NCBI GenBank assembly: GCA_002720865.1
Contig: PBIO01000028.1
Span: 1 to 64,000, forward strand
Direction of reading: 5' to 3'
Source: Halobacteriovorax sp.
GTDB lineage: Bacteria > Bdellovibrionota > Bacteriovoracia > Bacteriovoracales > Bacteriovoracaceae
DNA: 64,000 bases
The stretch's first letter is position 1, and every line of letters starts with the position of its first letter. Both the position numbers and the translations under genes were made by a program. Positions 17,481 through 26,095 of the stretch are shown piece after piece. Below the pieces are notes generated by a model, which worked only from the letters and a program-made list of their open reading frames with translations, was not told the DNA's origin and searched no databases.

Positions 17481-18257
17481 ATGAGAACAAAGATTCTATT
17501 GGCCCTATCATTACTGATTGTTTCTTGTGGAAAAACAGAGGCACCTAAAACAAGTGGTGAAGGGGTACAAGAAGAGCCCGTAGCTAATACATTTAATACA
17601 GGTGCTCCAGGAAATGGAAGTAACGGTCCAACTGGAAGTTCCGATCCTGTTGATCCAACGACTCTTCCTGGTTATACCCCACCACCTGGCGGAGCACCGG
17701 CCCCAACCCCAACACCGGGACCAAGCCTAACTGAAGTTTGTGGAATTGCTTATGCAAGTTTTTACGATAATGTCATTAGACTATATGAAGATGAGAATAC
17801 GACTCATGTCGTTTCAGCAGATGACTATTCGGCCACATATTATTTTTCACCGGGAAGATTAACTTATCCAAATGATGCTATCGAAGTTTGTACACAATCT
17901 TATATGGATAATGGAGTATTAAAAACTAGATCAGTTAATGTAATGAACGCCGATGCTGCTCACCCTGAAAGACTTTTAACTGAATCTTATTCATATGAAG
18001 TTTGCGGAGAGTTTAAGTATGTAACAGACAATGGTGGAAGAACTTATTTAGAAGCAAACGATGCAGGGACTCCTTATATTGTTGTTGATGAAAATATGCC
18101 AGCTCTAGCGCTACCTGCTTTTACTGATAGTGAAGGCGAGGCCATAAGTGCGATGGGATGTATGTACTCAAATCAAGCTCCTTATAATGATTTTTCTTAC
18201 ACTTTTAAGAAACATTTGAGAGTAGAAGCTTATGACTTTGGACCTCTCCTTCCATAG
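17481..18257 (+). CDS. Lipoprotein with Pro/Gly-rich linker
   Basis: A 258-residue protein. The ATG at 17481 has AGAGGA directly upstream at normal spacing and gives a lipoprotein signal (LLIVSC), so it is preferred over an upstream TTG at 17466. After the lipidated Cys comes a low-complexity linker rich in Gly, Pro and Thr (to about residue 85, with runs such as APAPTPTPGP), then a globular domain of about 165 residues with four or five cysteines that may form disulfides. It is probably surface-exposed or anchored in the outer membrane. I do not recognise the C-terminal domain. Expression is probably sigma-54 dependent. Confidence 0.85.
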   Translation: MRTKILLALSLLIVSCGKTEAPKTSGEGVQEEPVANTFNTGAPGNGSNGPTGSSDPVDPTTLPGYTPPPGGAPAPTPTPGPSLTEVCGIAYASFYDNVIRLYEDENTTHVVSADDYSATYYFSPGRLTYPNDAIEVCTQSYMDNGVLKTRSVNVMNADAAHPERLLTESYSYEVCGEFKYVTDNGGRTYLEANDAGTPYIVVDENMPALALPAFTDSEGEAISAMGCMYSNQAPYNDFSYTFKKHLRVEAYDFGPLLP

Positions 18258-18271
18258 AGAGTTTTAGAAAA

Positions 18272-18300
18272 CAACACTACCTCTATAGAAGGTAGTGTTG
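18272..18300. terminator. Bidirectional terminator between convergent genes
   Basis: CAACACTACC at 18272-18281 pairs perfectly with GGTAGTGTTG at 18291-18300 across a nine-base loop. It sits between the stops of the lipoprotein gene (+) and the HEAT-repeat gene (-). The minus-strand side is followed by TTTTCT, making it the better terminator in that direction. Confidence 0.8.
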
Positions 18301-18310
18301 CCATGTTTAC

Positions 18311-19216
18311 TTAGTTAAAATTTAAGCCGCCACCGTTTTCAAGTGACTTGTTAACTTTTGTGAAGTTAAAGGCTTCAGCACCCTCAAAAGGATCTCTTGA
18401 AAAGTTTCCTCTTGGGTCAGTCGTTAAATGAAACCAACGAACATCAGCTTCTCTTAGGTTGAACCTTACTGCCTGCGCTGCCATTGAACGAACTCTAGTG
18501 TCTCCACCAAGTTCAATCAATCTCTCTAAAACATTCCTTGCTCTTGTTCCTTGCGGAAAAGTCGTCATGAAACGAATCGCAGCAACTCTAACGTTTAAGT
18601 TATCATTTCCATTCTCAGCAATTGCCTGAATATTTTGTCTTAATCGGCTATCAGTACTTCTAGCATAAAGAGATTTGATAGCTTCAACTCTTTGGCGAAC
18701 ATCATTTCTTGGGTTCATGGCCACATTAGTTAAAGATTCTCTAACATTGCGGTCACTCGTAGATGCCATCAATCCAAATGCTGCTGCCCTTCTTATCTCT
18801 ACTGCAGGGGCATTTAAAAGGTTTGCGATTAAGCCTCTTTGGATATTGTTGCTCTTTGTAGCGGCAAGATACATGGCCTGAAGACAAGTTGCTCTAAACT
18901 CAGTATCACTTGACTGATCATGGGCCCTTACAATTGCGTCATAGATATTTCTTTCATCAGCTTCTGGGCTTAAGGCCTTAACTGCTGCCATTCTAATAAG
19001 TCTATCTTCGGCAGTATTAGACACAACATTGATTAAAGTTCTTTCAACATCATTGTCAGTTATAAAGTCCCTAAGAGTTTCAACTGCTGACACTCTAACG
19101 GGAGTATCGTTGCTGTATTGAACTTCTCTTAATAAAAGACGAATGGTGTTTGAATCTGCAAAAACACTTGTACTTAATAAGATAAGACCCATCATGGTCA
19201 TCTTTATAGTCCTCAT
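18311..19216 (-). CDS. Secreted HEAT-repeat protein
   Basis: A 301-residue exported protein. The signal peptide covers about residues 1-20 (ending SVFA), then the rest is six or more helical HEAT-like repeats of 30-40 residues, seen in repeated patterns such as IRRAAAFGL, VRQRVEAIKSL and VRVAAIRFM. HEAT arrays act as protein-binding scaffolds; here in the periplasm or outside. Start: ATG at 19216 with AGGAGG six bases upstream. No neighbour suggests a specific partner. Confidence 0.88.
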   Translation of the reverse strand: MRTIKMTMMGLILLSTSVFADSNTIRLLLREVQYSNDTPVRVSAVETLRDFITDNDVERTLINVVSNTAEDRLIRMAAVKALSPEADERNIYDAIVRAHDQSSDTEFRATCLQAMYLAATKSNNIQRGLIANLLNAPAVEIRRAAAFGLMASTSDRNVRESLTNVAMNPRNDVRQRVEAIKSLYARSTDSRLRQNIQAIAENGNDNLNVRVAAIRFMTTFPQGTRARNVLERLIELGGDTRVRSMAAQAVRFNLREADVRWFHLTTDPRGNFSRDPFEGAEAFNFTKVNKSLENGGGLNFN

Positions 19217-19320
19217 ATCTTCCTCCTTGGTGTTTAAAGATATGTTCTTTAATGATTGGCTGTTATTCTAGGCATTAGAGCTAATTAAAGTCATATGAAA
19301 ACTTATTACATCTGACGTAT

Positions 19321-19402
19321 GGTGCCATGCAGTTCCCATTGAGGTTTTAAGGACTTAGAATTCGTCACGTGACGCGAGGCACCCCAGAAAGTACATGGCA
19401 CC
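19321..19402 (+). promoter_or_regulatory. Possible structured leader upstream of the amino-acid ABC operon
   Basis: GGTGCCATG at 19321-19329 pairs perfectly with CATGGCACC at 19394-19402, closing an 82-base element. Inside it is a perfect 12-base palindrome CGTCACGTGACG at 19363-19374 and a second GGCACC at 19378-19383 that competes for the same 5' arm. The element ends 51 bases before the aapJ start. This could be a regulatory RNA or a protein-binding region. I recognise no known riboswitch consensus. Confidence 0.4.
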
Positions 19403-19453
19403 TTTATAAATATTTGATTTAATATGTAGATTAAAATTATCACGGAGAGACCC

Positions 19454-20464
19454 ATGAACCTTTTTAAGGCCCTTTGCCTTGTTTTATTATTAATTAGCCA
19501 GGCTGCTTACGCTGGTAAAACCTTCGATGCGATTAAGAAAAGAGGGGAAATCAAGTGTGGCGTCACCACAGGTATCCCAGGATTTTCAGTTCCTGACTCA
19601 AAAGGAAAGTGGACGGGAATCGACGTTGATGTTTGTCGAGCAGTGGCCGCGGCCATGTTTGGAAACCCTGAAAAAGTAACCTTTGTGCCTCTTTCTTCAC
19701 AGCAAAGATTTACGGCCATTCAGTCTGGCGAAGTAGACCTCCTCTCTCGTGTGACAACTCATACACTTTCTAGAGACACTAGCCTCGGTCTAAACTTTGC
19801 TCCAGTTACTTACTATGATGGTCAGGCCTTTATGGTAAGGAAAAGTGATGGGATTAAATCAGCAAAAGATTTAAATGGGGCCACCGTTTGTGTTCAGCAG
19901 GGAACTACTACTGAGCTTGGTTTAGCCGATTATTTTAGGGCCAATAGAATGAAGTTTAAATCAGTTGTTTATGAAGCAAACGATGAAGTTGCTCAGGCCT
20001 TCGTTAAGAAAAGATGTGATGCTTTTACGACAGATGCTTCAGGGCTTGCAGCAGAGAGAACAAGATTTAAAAATCCAAGTCAGTATATTATTCTTCCTGA
20101 GGTAATTTCAAAAGAGCCTCTTGCTCCAGCGGTTAGGCATGGGGATGATAAATGGTTTGATATAGTTAAGTGGACTGTTTATGCATTACTTGAAGCAGAA
20201 GAGATGGGAATGACTAGCTCTAATGTTGATGGGTTTAAAAAATCGAAAGACCCAAATATTAAGAGGTTTTTAGGAGTAACAAAAGGTAACGGAAAGGCCC
20301 TCGGCCTATCTGAAACTTGGGCCTATAATATTGTTAAGAAAGTAGGAAACTATTCAGAAATTTTTGAAAAGAATATTGGTAAGAAAACTTCTTTAAAACT
20401 TGAGCGTGGACTTAATGCCCTTTGGAAAGACGGCGGTATTATGTACGCTCCACCACTTAGATAA
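19454..20464 (+). CDS. aapJ: General L-amino acid ABC transporter, substrate-binding protein
   Basis: A 336-residue periplasmic binding protein of solute-binding family 3. Signal peptide about residues 1-20 (ending AAYA), then TFDAIKKRGEIKCGVTTGIPG, a WTGIDVDVCRAVAAA block and an LSRVTTHTLSRD ligand-loop region typical of AapJ/BztA. It binds acidic or general L-amino acids and delivers them to the permease encoded next door. GGAGAG lies a few bases before the ATG. It leads a four-gene operon (aapJQMP) ending at 23483. Confidence 0.94.
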   Translation: MNLFKALCLVLLLISQAAYAGKTFDAIKKRGEIKCGVTTGIPGFSVPDSKGKWTGIDVDVCRAVAAAMFGNPEKVTFVPLSSQQRFTAIQSGEVDLLSRVTTHTLSRDTSLGLNFAPVTYYDGQAFMVRKSDGIKSAKDLNGATVCVQQGTTTELGLADYFRANRMKFKSVVYEANDEVAQAFVKKRCDAFTTDASGLAAERTRFKNPSQYIILPEVISKEPLAPAVRHGDDKWFDIVKWTVYALLEAEEMGMTSSNVDGFKKSKDPNIKRFLGVTKGNGKALGLSETWAYNIVKKVGNYSEIFEKNIGKKTSLKLERGLNALWKDGGIMYAPPLR

Positions 20465-20470
20465 GGATAG

Positions 20471-21640
20471 GTGCTAGTGGAGGAAAGGACGCCCTTCTGG
20501 CAAGACCCCAAAAAAAGATCTCTTGTTTATCAAGGAGTCACCCTCGCAATCGTCGGGGGTGTGGGCTACTATCTTTTTAAAAACACCCAGGCCAACTTAA
20601 CCAGACAAAATATTGCCTCCGGCTTTGGGTTTTTATCTCAAGAAGCTGGTTTTGATATCTCTGAATCAGTGATTGATTATTTTTCAGATGAGTCCTATGG
20701 AAAAGCATTAAAAGTAGGTTTTTTAAATACTTTAAAGGTAAGTGTTGTTGGCAATGTCTTTGCTGTGCTTCTTGGCGGTCTTGTTGGAATACTAAGTATT
20801 TCTTCGAATTGGTTAGTTTCAAGAATCTCTCGCGGTTACGTGGAGATGGTTAGAAATGTTCCTCTGCTGCTTCAGCTTTTCTTTTGGTATACCTTATTTT
20901 CAGAAATTTTTCCTAGTGTAAGACAGGCCTATAATCCAATGCCTGGAGTTTTTGTCTCAAATAGGGGAGTCGTTATTCCTGCCTTTGAAGCCCATCCTGT
21001 TTGGACCTGGGTCCTTCTTACAATTTTAGGGACAGTGGTTGTTATAATCCCTCTTATTTTTAGCTGGGGCAAAAAACAAAAAGAAGAATTTGGAATTGAA
21101 AGACCCACTGAATGGATAATGGGAGCAGCACTGATTTTACTCCCTCTTATTGTTTGGATGATTGGTGGGATGCCTACCAAGTTTGAAGTTCCTTCACTGC
21201 AAGGCTTTAACTTTAAAGGCGGCTTTACTCTCTCCCCGGAATATATCTCTTTATTACTGGGGCTAGTTCTTTATACGGGAGCTTTTATTGCCGAAATTGT
21301 GAGAGCGGGAATTCTTTCTGTAAATAAAGGTCAGTGGGAAGCTTCAGAGGCCCTTGGTTTAAGTGGCTGGAGAACTCTGACTCTTGTGATTATTCCTCAA
21401 GCTTTAAGAGTTATTATCCCACCGCTTACGTCGCAGCTTCTAAATTTAACAAAGAACTCTTCTTTAGCTGTGGCCATTGCCTATCCTGATTTTGTTTCCG
21501 TCGCCAATACGAGTTTGAATCAAACGGGGCAGGCGATTGAGATGGTAGGGCTGATTATGCTTGTTTACTTAACATTTAGTTTAACAACTTCATTTGCCAT
21601 GAATTGGTATAATAAAAAAATAAAGCTTACGGAGCGTTAG
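20471..21640 (+). CDS. aapQ: General L-amino acid ABC transporter, permease 1
   Basis: A 389-residue inner-membrane permease of the His/Glu/Gln family. After a short cytoplasmic N-terminus there are about eight helices; the conserved EAA-type loop QWEASEALGLSGWRTLTLVIIPQALR lies at about residues 283-308 and contacts the ATPase. It is longer than typical GlnP proteins, as expected for AapQ. The start is GTG at 20471; a second GTG at 20477 is equally possible. Its stop overlaps the aapM start by one base. Confidence 0.93.
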   Translation: MLVEERTPFWQDPKKRSLVYQGVTLAIVGGVGYYLFKNTQANLTRQNIASGFGFLSQEAGFDISESVIDYFSDESYGKALKVGFLNTLKVSVVGNVFAVLLGGLVGILSISSNWLVSRISRGYVEMVRNVPLLLQLFFWYTLFSEIFPSVRQAYNPMPGVFVSNRGVVIPAFEAHPVWTWVLLTILGTVVVIIPLIFSWGKKQKEEFGIERPTEWIMGAALILLPLIVWMIGGMPTKFEVPSLQGFNFKGGFTLSPEYISLLLGLVLYTGAFIAEIVRAGILSVNKGQWEASEALGLSGWRTLTLVIIPQALRVIIPPLTSQLLNLTKNSSLAVAIAYPDFVSVANTSLNQTGQAIEMVGLIMLVYLTFSLTTSFAMNWYNKKIKLTER

Positions 21641-22746
21641 TGGTTTATAAATTTACGAAAAACCCAGAAAAAAGAACGCTTCCACGAATGGAGGCTATGG
21701 CCAAGTGGATGAAGAAAAATCTTTTCTCCACTAAGGCCAATACAGTTCTCTCTCTTTTTTTAATCGCAGGTTTAATTAAAATTTTCACGCCAATTTTTAC
21801 TTGGCTTTTTGTGGATGCTACTTGGATAGGAGATGCTGCCGCTTGCCGAGAGGGAAGTGGTGCCTGTTTAGCTTTTATTAATGAGAAGTTCACTTATATT
21901 ATTTTTGGTCCTTATCCAAGAGAAGAGGTCTGGAGACCAGCTCTCACTATGTTTCTTATGTTCGCTCTTTTGTGGTGGTCAAAAGAGCCAAGTCGTTGGA
22001 GCAAGAAGCTTATAAAGTGGTGGGCAGGTTTTGTGATTCTGGGCTGGATACTTATGAGTGGAGGCCTTGGGCTTGCTCCCGTAAAAAGTACGTCTTGGGG
22101 TGGATTACCCCTAACACTAGTTCTCTCTTTTGTAGGAATTTTTATTAGCTACCCATTTGGAATTGCGTTAGCTCTTGGTAGAAGAAGTCAGATGCCTTTT
22201 ATTAAAAGTATCTGTGTTATTTATATTGAACTTATACGTGGGGTTCCAATGATCTCACTCTTATTTATGAGTTCAGTGATGTTTCCTCTTTTTCTGCCTG
22301 AAGGAGTAAGCATTGATAAACTTCTTAGAGCGCAAGTTGCCATCATAATGTTTATCTCCGCTTATATGGCAGAGGTTGTTCGCGGGGGCCTCGCTGCTAT
22401 TCCGAAGGGGCAATATGAGGCAGCCGATGCTTTAGGTTTGAATTACTTTCAAACCATGAGGTTTATAATTCTTCCTCAGGCCTTAAAAATCGTCATTCCT
22501 CCATCAGTGAACACGGCCATTGGAATGTTAAAAGATACATCCCTTGTCATCATTATTGCTTTGTTTGATTTATTATCGACTACAAAGGCATCTTTGAAAG
22601 ATCCTGAGTGGTTAGGTTTCTCAGTTGAGGGTTATCTTTTCGCTGCCTTTATTTATTTTATTCTCTGTTTTTCCATGGGCAAATATGCACGAAGATTAGA
22701 AGTAGAGTTTCACCGAGGTCATAAGAACCGAGAGGTACAGATATGA
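21640..22746 (+). CDS. aapM: General L-amino acid ABC transporter, permease 2
   Basis: A 368-residue inner-membrane partner of AapQ. The EAA loop ([26 protein letters not shown]) lies in the C-terminal third. An N-terminal extension with extra helices is characteristic of AapM. GTG start overlaps the aapQ stop (TAGTG), and its own stop overlaps the aapP start by four bases, so the three genes are translationally coupled. Confidence 0.93.
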   Translation: MVYKFTKNPEKRTLPRMEAMAKWMKKNLFSTKANTVLSLFLIAGLIKIFTPIFTWLFVDATWIGDAAACREGSGACLAFINEKFTYIIFGPYPREEVWRPALTMFLMFALLWWSKEPSRWSKKLIKWWAGFVILGWILMSGGLGLAPVKSTSWGGLPLTLVLSFVGIFISYPFGIALALGRRSQMPFIKSICVIYIELIRGVPMISLLFMSSVMFPLFLPEGVSIDKLLRAQVAIIMFISAYMAEVVRGGLAAIPKGQYEAADALGLNYFQTMRFIILPQALKIVIPPSVNTAIGMLKDTSLVIIIALFDLLSTTKASLKDPEWLGFSVEGYLFAAFIYFILCFSMGKYARRLEVEFHRGHKNREVQI

Positions 22747-23483
22747 GTACAAATCCAATTATTGAAATGAAGAATATGAATAAATGGTTTGACGACTTTC
22801 ATGTTCTAAAAAATATAAACTTTAAAGTAACTAACGGTGAAAAAATTGTTATTTGCGGTCCATCGGGGTCTGGTAAATCTACGCTTATTAGATGTATTAA
22901 CCGACTTGAAGTTCATCAGAATGGAAAGATAATTGTTGATGGAACTGAGCTTACAAATAATTTAAAAAATATCGAAAAAATTCGCGCTGAAGTAGGAATG
23001 TGCTTTCAGCATTTCAATCTATTTCCACATTTAAGTATTGTAGAAAACTTAGCACTAGCTCCAATGTGGGTTAGAAAAGAAAGTAAAAAAGAGGCCGTCG
23101 AAAGGGCCATGCATTTTCTTGAAAAAGTGAAGATTTCAGATCAAGCGCTAAAATACCCTGGGCAACTTTCTGGTGGTCAACAGCAAAGGGTGGCCATTGC
23201 CAGGGCCCTTTGTATGAAGCCTAAAATTATGCTCTTCGATGAGCCAACCTCAGCCTTAGATCCGGAGATGGTTAAAGAAGTGCTCGATGTAATGGTAAGT
23301 CTGGCTGAGGAAGGGATGACTATGCTTTGTGTAACCCATGAAATGGGTTTTGCCAGACAAGTGGCAGACAGAGTCGTCTTTATGGATGACGGGCAAATCG
23401 TGGAAGAGGCCAAGCCGGACGAGTTCTTTGATAATCCAAAACATGAGCGATCTAAGGAATTTCTTTCCCAAATCCTTCATTAG
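22743..23483 (+). CDS. aapP: General L-amino acid ABC transporter, ATP-binding protein
   Basis: A 246-residue ABC ATPase with all motifs: Walker [11 protein letters not shown]-loop QHFNLFPH, signature LSGGQQQR, Walker [15 protein letters not shown] and H-loop VTHEMGFA. It hydrolyses ATP in the cytoplasm to drive uptake through AapQ/AapM. It is the last gene of the operon; no strong terminator follows, only a weak GTCTA/TAGAC hairpin near 23490. Confidence 0.95.
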   Translation: MSTNPIIEMKNMNKWFDDFHVLKNINFKVTNGEKIVICGPSGSGKSTLIRCINRLEVHQNGKIIVDGTELTNNLKNIEKIRAEVGMCFQHFNLFPHLSIVENLALAPMWVRKESKKEAVERAMHFLEKVKISDQALKYPGQLSGGQQQRVAIARALCMKPKIMLFDEPTSALDPEMVKEVLDVMVSLAEEGMTMLCVTHEMGFARQVADRVVFMDDGQIVEEAKPDEFFDNPKHERSKEFLSQILH

Positions 23484-23550
23484 CCAAAAACCGTCTAGTC
23501 TTTAGACAGTATGTAAGAAGTACACAATTCCATGGAGTGCTTTATCCTAA

Positions 23551-23591
23551 TTTCAGGTGGTTATAGCACTATTTCTGGCATTTTCTTTGCT
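23551..23591 (+). promoter_or_regulatory. Sigma-54 (RpoN) promoter with upstream TTTCAGG box
   Basis: TGGCAT at 23576-23581 and TTGCT at 23587-23591 match the sigma-54 -24/-12 consensus almost perfectly, with GG and GC ten bases apart. TTTCAGG-N4-TATAG at 23551-23566 lies immediately upstream, in the same position relative to the -24 element as at 17405. It drives the secreted-protein gene at 23628. Confidence 0.8.
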
Positions 23592-23627
23592 TATTAAAAG
23601 GGAAAGATAATGAGAGGGGAAACCACC

Positions 23628-24338
23628 ATGAGAAAGCTACTTATAAGCTTTGTATTTACACTTCTAACTGCTCAAACGGCCTACGCTAATGCTGAGCAAA
23701 CAAGAACTGAGCATTCAGTTAAACTCATTAAAACTTTTGAGGCCGATAAGGTCGACTCAGTTATTAATTCTAGTGTAAGTGCCATCAAGTGCGGTGAAGG
23801 CGTTAACCATGTTACCGAAGTTAATACTTCAGGGGACGTTGTCGATAGAGGACCTGGTAGAGCGCCAGCTATAATTGCTGGAAAGAGTAAGCTTGAGAGC
23901 TTTAAAGAGCTTGTTGAAAAAGGTGAGTTTAGAGAAAAGTTCTACAATGAAGGGGATATCTACTCTTATAGCTCTGAGGTTATGAAGCCCGTTAGCGGTG
24001 TTCCTTTTGAAATGCATGTTAGAAGCTTTGAGCATGTCTTTAATAGAAAATCAAAAACAAAAGATCAGCCCTTTGAGCATGAGATGGGCCTAACTGAAGC
24101 TGAAGTTAAGGGAGCCCTTCTGGCAATTATGGCCAAAGCTGATGAGAGTTATCAAACTAAAGAGAAAGCTTTTGTTTTTAGAATTGATGAAAAGGCTTAT
24201 TTAATAGATTTAGAACTTCCACTGATTGCTAATCCTGTTTATAAGCAAGACGTAACTACTGGAAATATTGATTATGGTTTTTCAAATGTAGTTCCTAGAA
24301 CCAGTGAATTTGATCTGAATTTCGTCACAATGAAGTAG
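23628..24338 (+). CDS. Secreted protein of unknown function
   Basis: A 236-residue exported protein. The preferred ATG at 23628 gives MRKLLISF..., a standard signal peptide cleaved near TAYANA, with a GAGGGG ribosome site before it; an ATG 18 bases upstream (23610) would add six residues. The mature part is mixed charged, lacks cysteine pairs and has no domain I recognise. It lies just downstream of a clear sigma-54 promoter and is followed by an intrinsic terminator, so it is a single-gene unit. Confidence 0.85.
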   Translation: MRKLLISFVFTLLTAQTAYANAEQTRTEHSVKLIKTFEADKVDSVINSSVSAIKCGEGVNHVTEVNTSGDVVDRGPGRAPAIIAGKSKLESFKELVEKGEFREKFYNEGDIYSYSSEVMKPVSGVPFEMHVRSFEHVFNRKSKTKDQPFEHEMGLTEAEVKGALLAIMAKADESYQTKEKAFVFRIDEKAYLIDLELPLIANPVYKQDVTTGNIDYGFSNVVPRTSEFDLNFVTMK

Positions 24339-24377
24339 TCTTATTTTGTGACGATAATCAAAAGATAATTATTTCTT

Positions 24378-24403
24378 AAAGCCACCTTAGAGTGGCTTTT
24401 TTT
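24378..24403 (+). terminator. Intrinsic terminator
   Basis: AAAGCCAC at 24378-24385 pairs with GTGGCTTT at 24392-24399 across a six-base loop, followed by an uninterrupted T run to 24403. It lies 40 bases after the stop of the secreted-protein gene. Confidence 0.92.
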
Positions 24404-24429
24404 GTTAGCTTCTCCTAACTGGAGATCTG

Positions 24430-25245
24430 ATGAAGAGAAGAATTTATGCCGTTTTGGTAGTACTTTGCCTTTTTAATGTATTGAACGTAAATGCTTCAAC
24501 TTACACAAACTTAAAGGTTGAGCATTGTTCAAAGGAAGCAGTAGGTCCCTATGTTTACTCCAACGATTTTTCTTGGGGAATGAGCCTAAATCAAATTAAA
24601 GAAAAAAGCACCGAGATTTATAATTCTGGTAAGAGATTAAGAAATAGAGCTTTCTTTGATGGCAAGAATGTCGTGATGCCTCTTTCTGTCTCTGGCGGTG
24701 ATGCTCTTGTAAAACTTAGCCCGAGATTTTTAGAATCAGTTCAAAAGCATATTGAGGTTGGTTATAAAAGAGGTTATATCGACGCCGTTATTTTTCCGGA
24801 TATGGGTCATAGTCATTTCTTTATCCCTAAAAAATATTATGAAGAAGTTCTTGCTCCAATGCCAAACTCAAAAAGAGGGGAGAAGTATGAGCTAATGATC
24901 AACCACCCGGAGCTTAAGATTCTATACCATACAGCTGAACAGCTAACGATGTTGGACGAAAATAAGAAGCCTCTCCCTGATAGAATGTTACAGTGGCGTT
25001 TCTATACTAGAAATCTTGTTGGAGATAATAAAGCATTAGGACGAGTTGAGCTTCTCCATGAAACTGACTCAAGTCATAATACAGGTAGAGATTACGATGA
25101 TAATCACCGCTACTGGGGACATGGGTTTAATCTTAGTGCTTCTAAAGAGGGATGTTTTTCCTTCACTAAAAACGGCAAGACTTTTTATTTTGATTTAAGT
25201 TTTGATGATTTAACGAGTTCTTCGACTGACGGCTGGGACTTCTAA
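24430..25245 (+). CDS. Secreted protein of unknown function
   Basis: A 271-residue exported protein with a signal peptide of about 23 residues (ending NVNA). The mature region has two or three cysteines and a His-rich stretch (GHSHFFIP near residues 120-127), which could bind metal. No family is recognised. Ribosome site TGGAGA is just upstream of the ATG. It follows a terminator with about 26 bases of gap and faces a small lipoprotein gene across a strong hairpin. Confidence 0.82.
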   Translation: MKRRIYAVLVVLCLFNVLNVNASTYTNLKVEHCSKEAVGPYVYSNDFSWGMSLNQIKEKSTEIYNSGKRLRNRAFFDGKNVVMPLSVSGGDALVKLSPRFLESVQKHIEVGYKRGYIDAVIFPDMGHSHFFIPKKYYEEVLAPMPNSKRGEKYELMINHPELKILYHTAEQLTMLDENKKPLPDRMLQWRFYTRNLVGDNKALGRVELLHETDSSHNTGRDYDDNHRYWGHGFNLSASKEGCFSFTKNGKTFYFDLSFDDLTSSSTDGWDF

Positions 25246-25247
25246 AG

Positions 25248-25301
25248 AAGTTTAGGTGCTCACTTTGTCAGGTCGTCCAGAACCCGTGAGCACCAAAACT
25301 T
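25248..25301. terminator. Bidirectional terminator hairpin between convergent genes
   Basis: GGTGCTCAC at 25255-25263 pairs with GTGAGCACC at 25286-25294. Past one A-A mismatch, AAGTTT (25248-25253) pairs with AAACTT (25296-25301), giving a 15-pair stem with a 22-base loop. It fills the gap between the stops at 25245 (+) and 25302 (-). Confidence 0.8.
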
Positions 25302-25511
25302 TTAACGGTTATTATCGCGCTTATTTTCTTCGAACTTTTCAGATTCGTAGTTAGCAATATCGCGGTAGCCGTGCTTTTTTTCTAACCATGCATTATCATT
25401 TTGTTCCTTATGCTCAATTGCATATGGGTCTTGAAATAGGGCACATCCTTGTCCGAAAAGAACAATTCCGAGCATTCCAGTGATAACAAGTAGGCTCAAT
25501 ACTTTCTTCAT
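25302..25511 (-). CDS. Small putative lipoprotein
   Basis: A 69-residue protein with a basic start, a hydrophobic segment and Cys near residue 23 in the context FGQGC, a loose lipobox. The rest is hydrophilic and charged (many Glu, Lys, Asn, Asp). It probably sits in an envelope membrane. AAGGAGGG lies upstream of the ATG at 25511, giving a strong ribosome site. Family unknown. Confidence 0.7.
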   Translation of the reverse strand: MKKVLSLLVITGMLGIVLFGQGCALFQDPYAIEHKEQNDNAWLEKKHGYRDIANYESEKFEENKRDNNR

Positions 25512-25565
25512 AATCCCTCCTTGGGGTTAGGGTTGCAGGTTGAAGCGTATATCTACCTATCGGTG

Positions 25566-25634
25566 CTCAGGGGGGAAATGAGAGGGACCTAGGTCCCATA
25601 GGCAGCTTTTGCCGGATTCTTGGGTGAAAACCCA
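25566..25634 (+). ncRNA. Candidate structured RNA (series of short hairpins)
   Basis: In about 70 bases there are four inverted repeats in a row: CTCA/TGAG (25566-25582), a perfect 14-base palindrome GGGACCTAGGTCCC (25584-25597), GGCA/TGCC (25601-25613), and TGGGT-GAAA-ACCCA (25621-25634), a five-pair stem with a GNRA tetraloop. It lies in the 187-base gap between two small genes. Strand is chosen from the GNRA loop; the palindrome could instead bind a protein. I recognise no known RNA family. Confidence 0.35.
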
Positions 25635-25698
25635 TTAAAACGTGAAGAAATCTTAAAAAAAGACTAAAGTTTTAGGAAAAATACCCGACAAGATTAGT

Positions 25699-25881
25699 AT
25701 GGAACTCGACAATCAAAGGCTTTTAACTTTCATCACAACAATTGGCCTCTTGGTAACTATCGTGACAACCCTAACACTGCCTTCCCTAGATTGGGGTGAA
25801 GAAAAGAAGGTTGATCCTGTCGCTAAAAAAGAAGTTTTTTTAGAATATAAAATTCCTAAAAGGTTAAGTTCAACTAACTAA
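25699..25881 (+). CDS. Small single-helix membrane protein
   Basis: A 60-residue frame with one membrane helix at about residues 8-28 followed by a charged tail (WGEEKKVDPVAKKEVF). It resembles small membrane-anchored subunits, but no family is recognised. There is no clear ribosome site before the ATG, so it could be non-coding. It lies after the hairpin-rich region 25566-25634. Confidence 0.4.
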   Translation: MELDNQRLLTFITTIGLLVTIVTTLTLPSLDWGEEKKVDPVAKKEVFLEYKIPKRLSSTN

Positions 25882-26095
25882 GACTTTAGAATCCAAGTTT
25901 CATTTTTCTTTTTATCAAAACAGTCCGTTTACAAACTCAGTTTTTCATGAGAAAAAAATAAGTTTATTACTACTCGTTGCTTGTTTTTTTTGAAATTTAA
26001 TTGGGATTTACTTAGAGAAATGCTTAATACAATAACAATTTATCTAAGTTTCGATTAAAGGTCAAGGCTAATAGCAACAATACACCGGAGGTTTC

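Noticed and set aside
19323-19337. Sigma-54 promoter on the minus strand for the HEAT-repeat gene
   Set aside because: GG-N10-GC spacing can be forced, but only a few consensus bases match (TGGGAA and TGGCA instead of TGGCAC and TTGCW).
23486-23515. Terminator after the amino-acid ABC operon
   Set aside because: Only a five-pair stem (GTCTA with TAGAC) and no clear T run, so it is too weak to call.
25566-25634. Known riboswitch (cobalamin or c-di-GMP class)
   Set aside because: The GGGTGAAAACCC hairpin looks like part of such motifs, but the conserved core sequences of those classes are absent.
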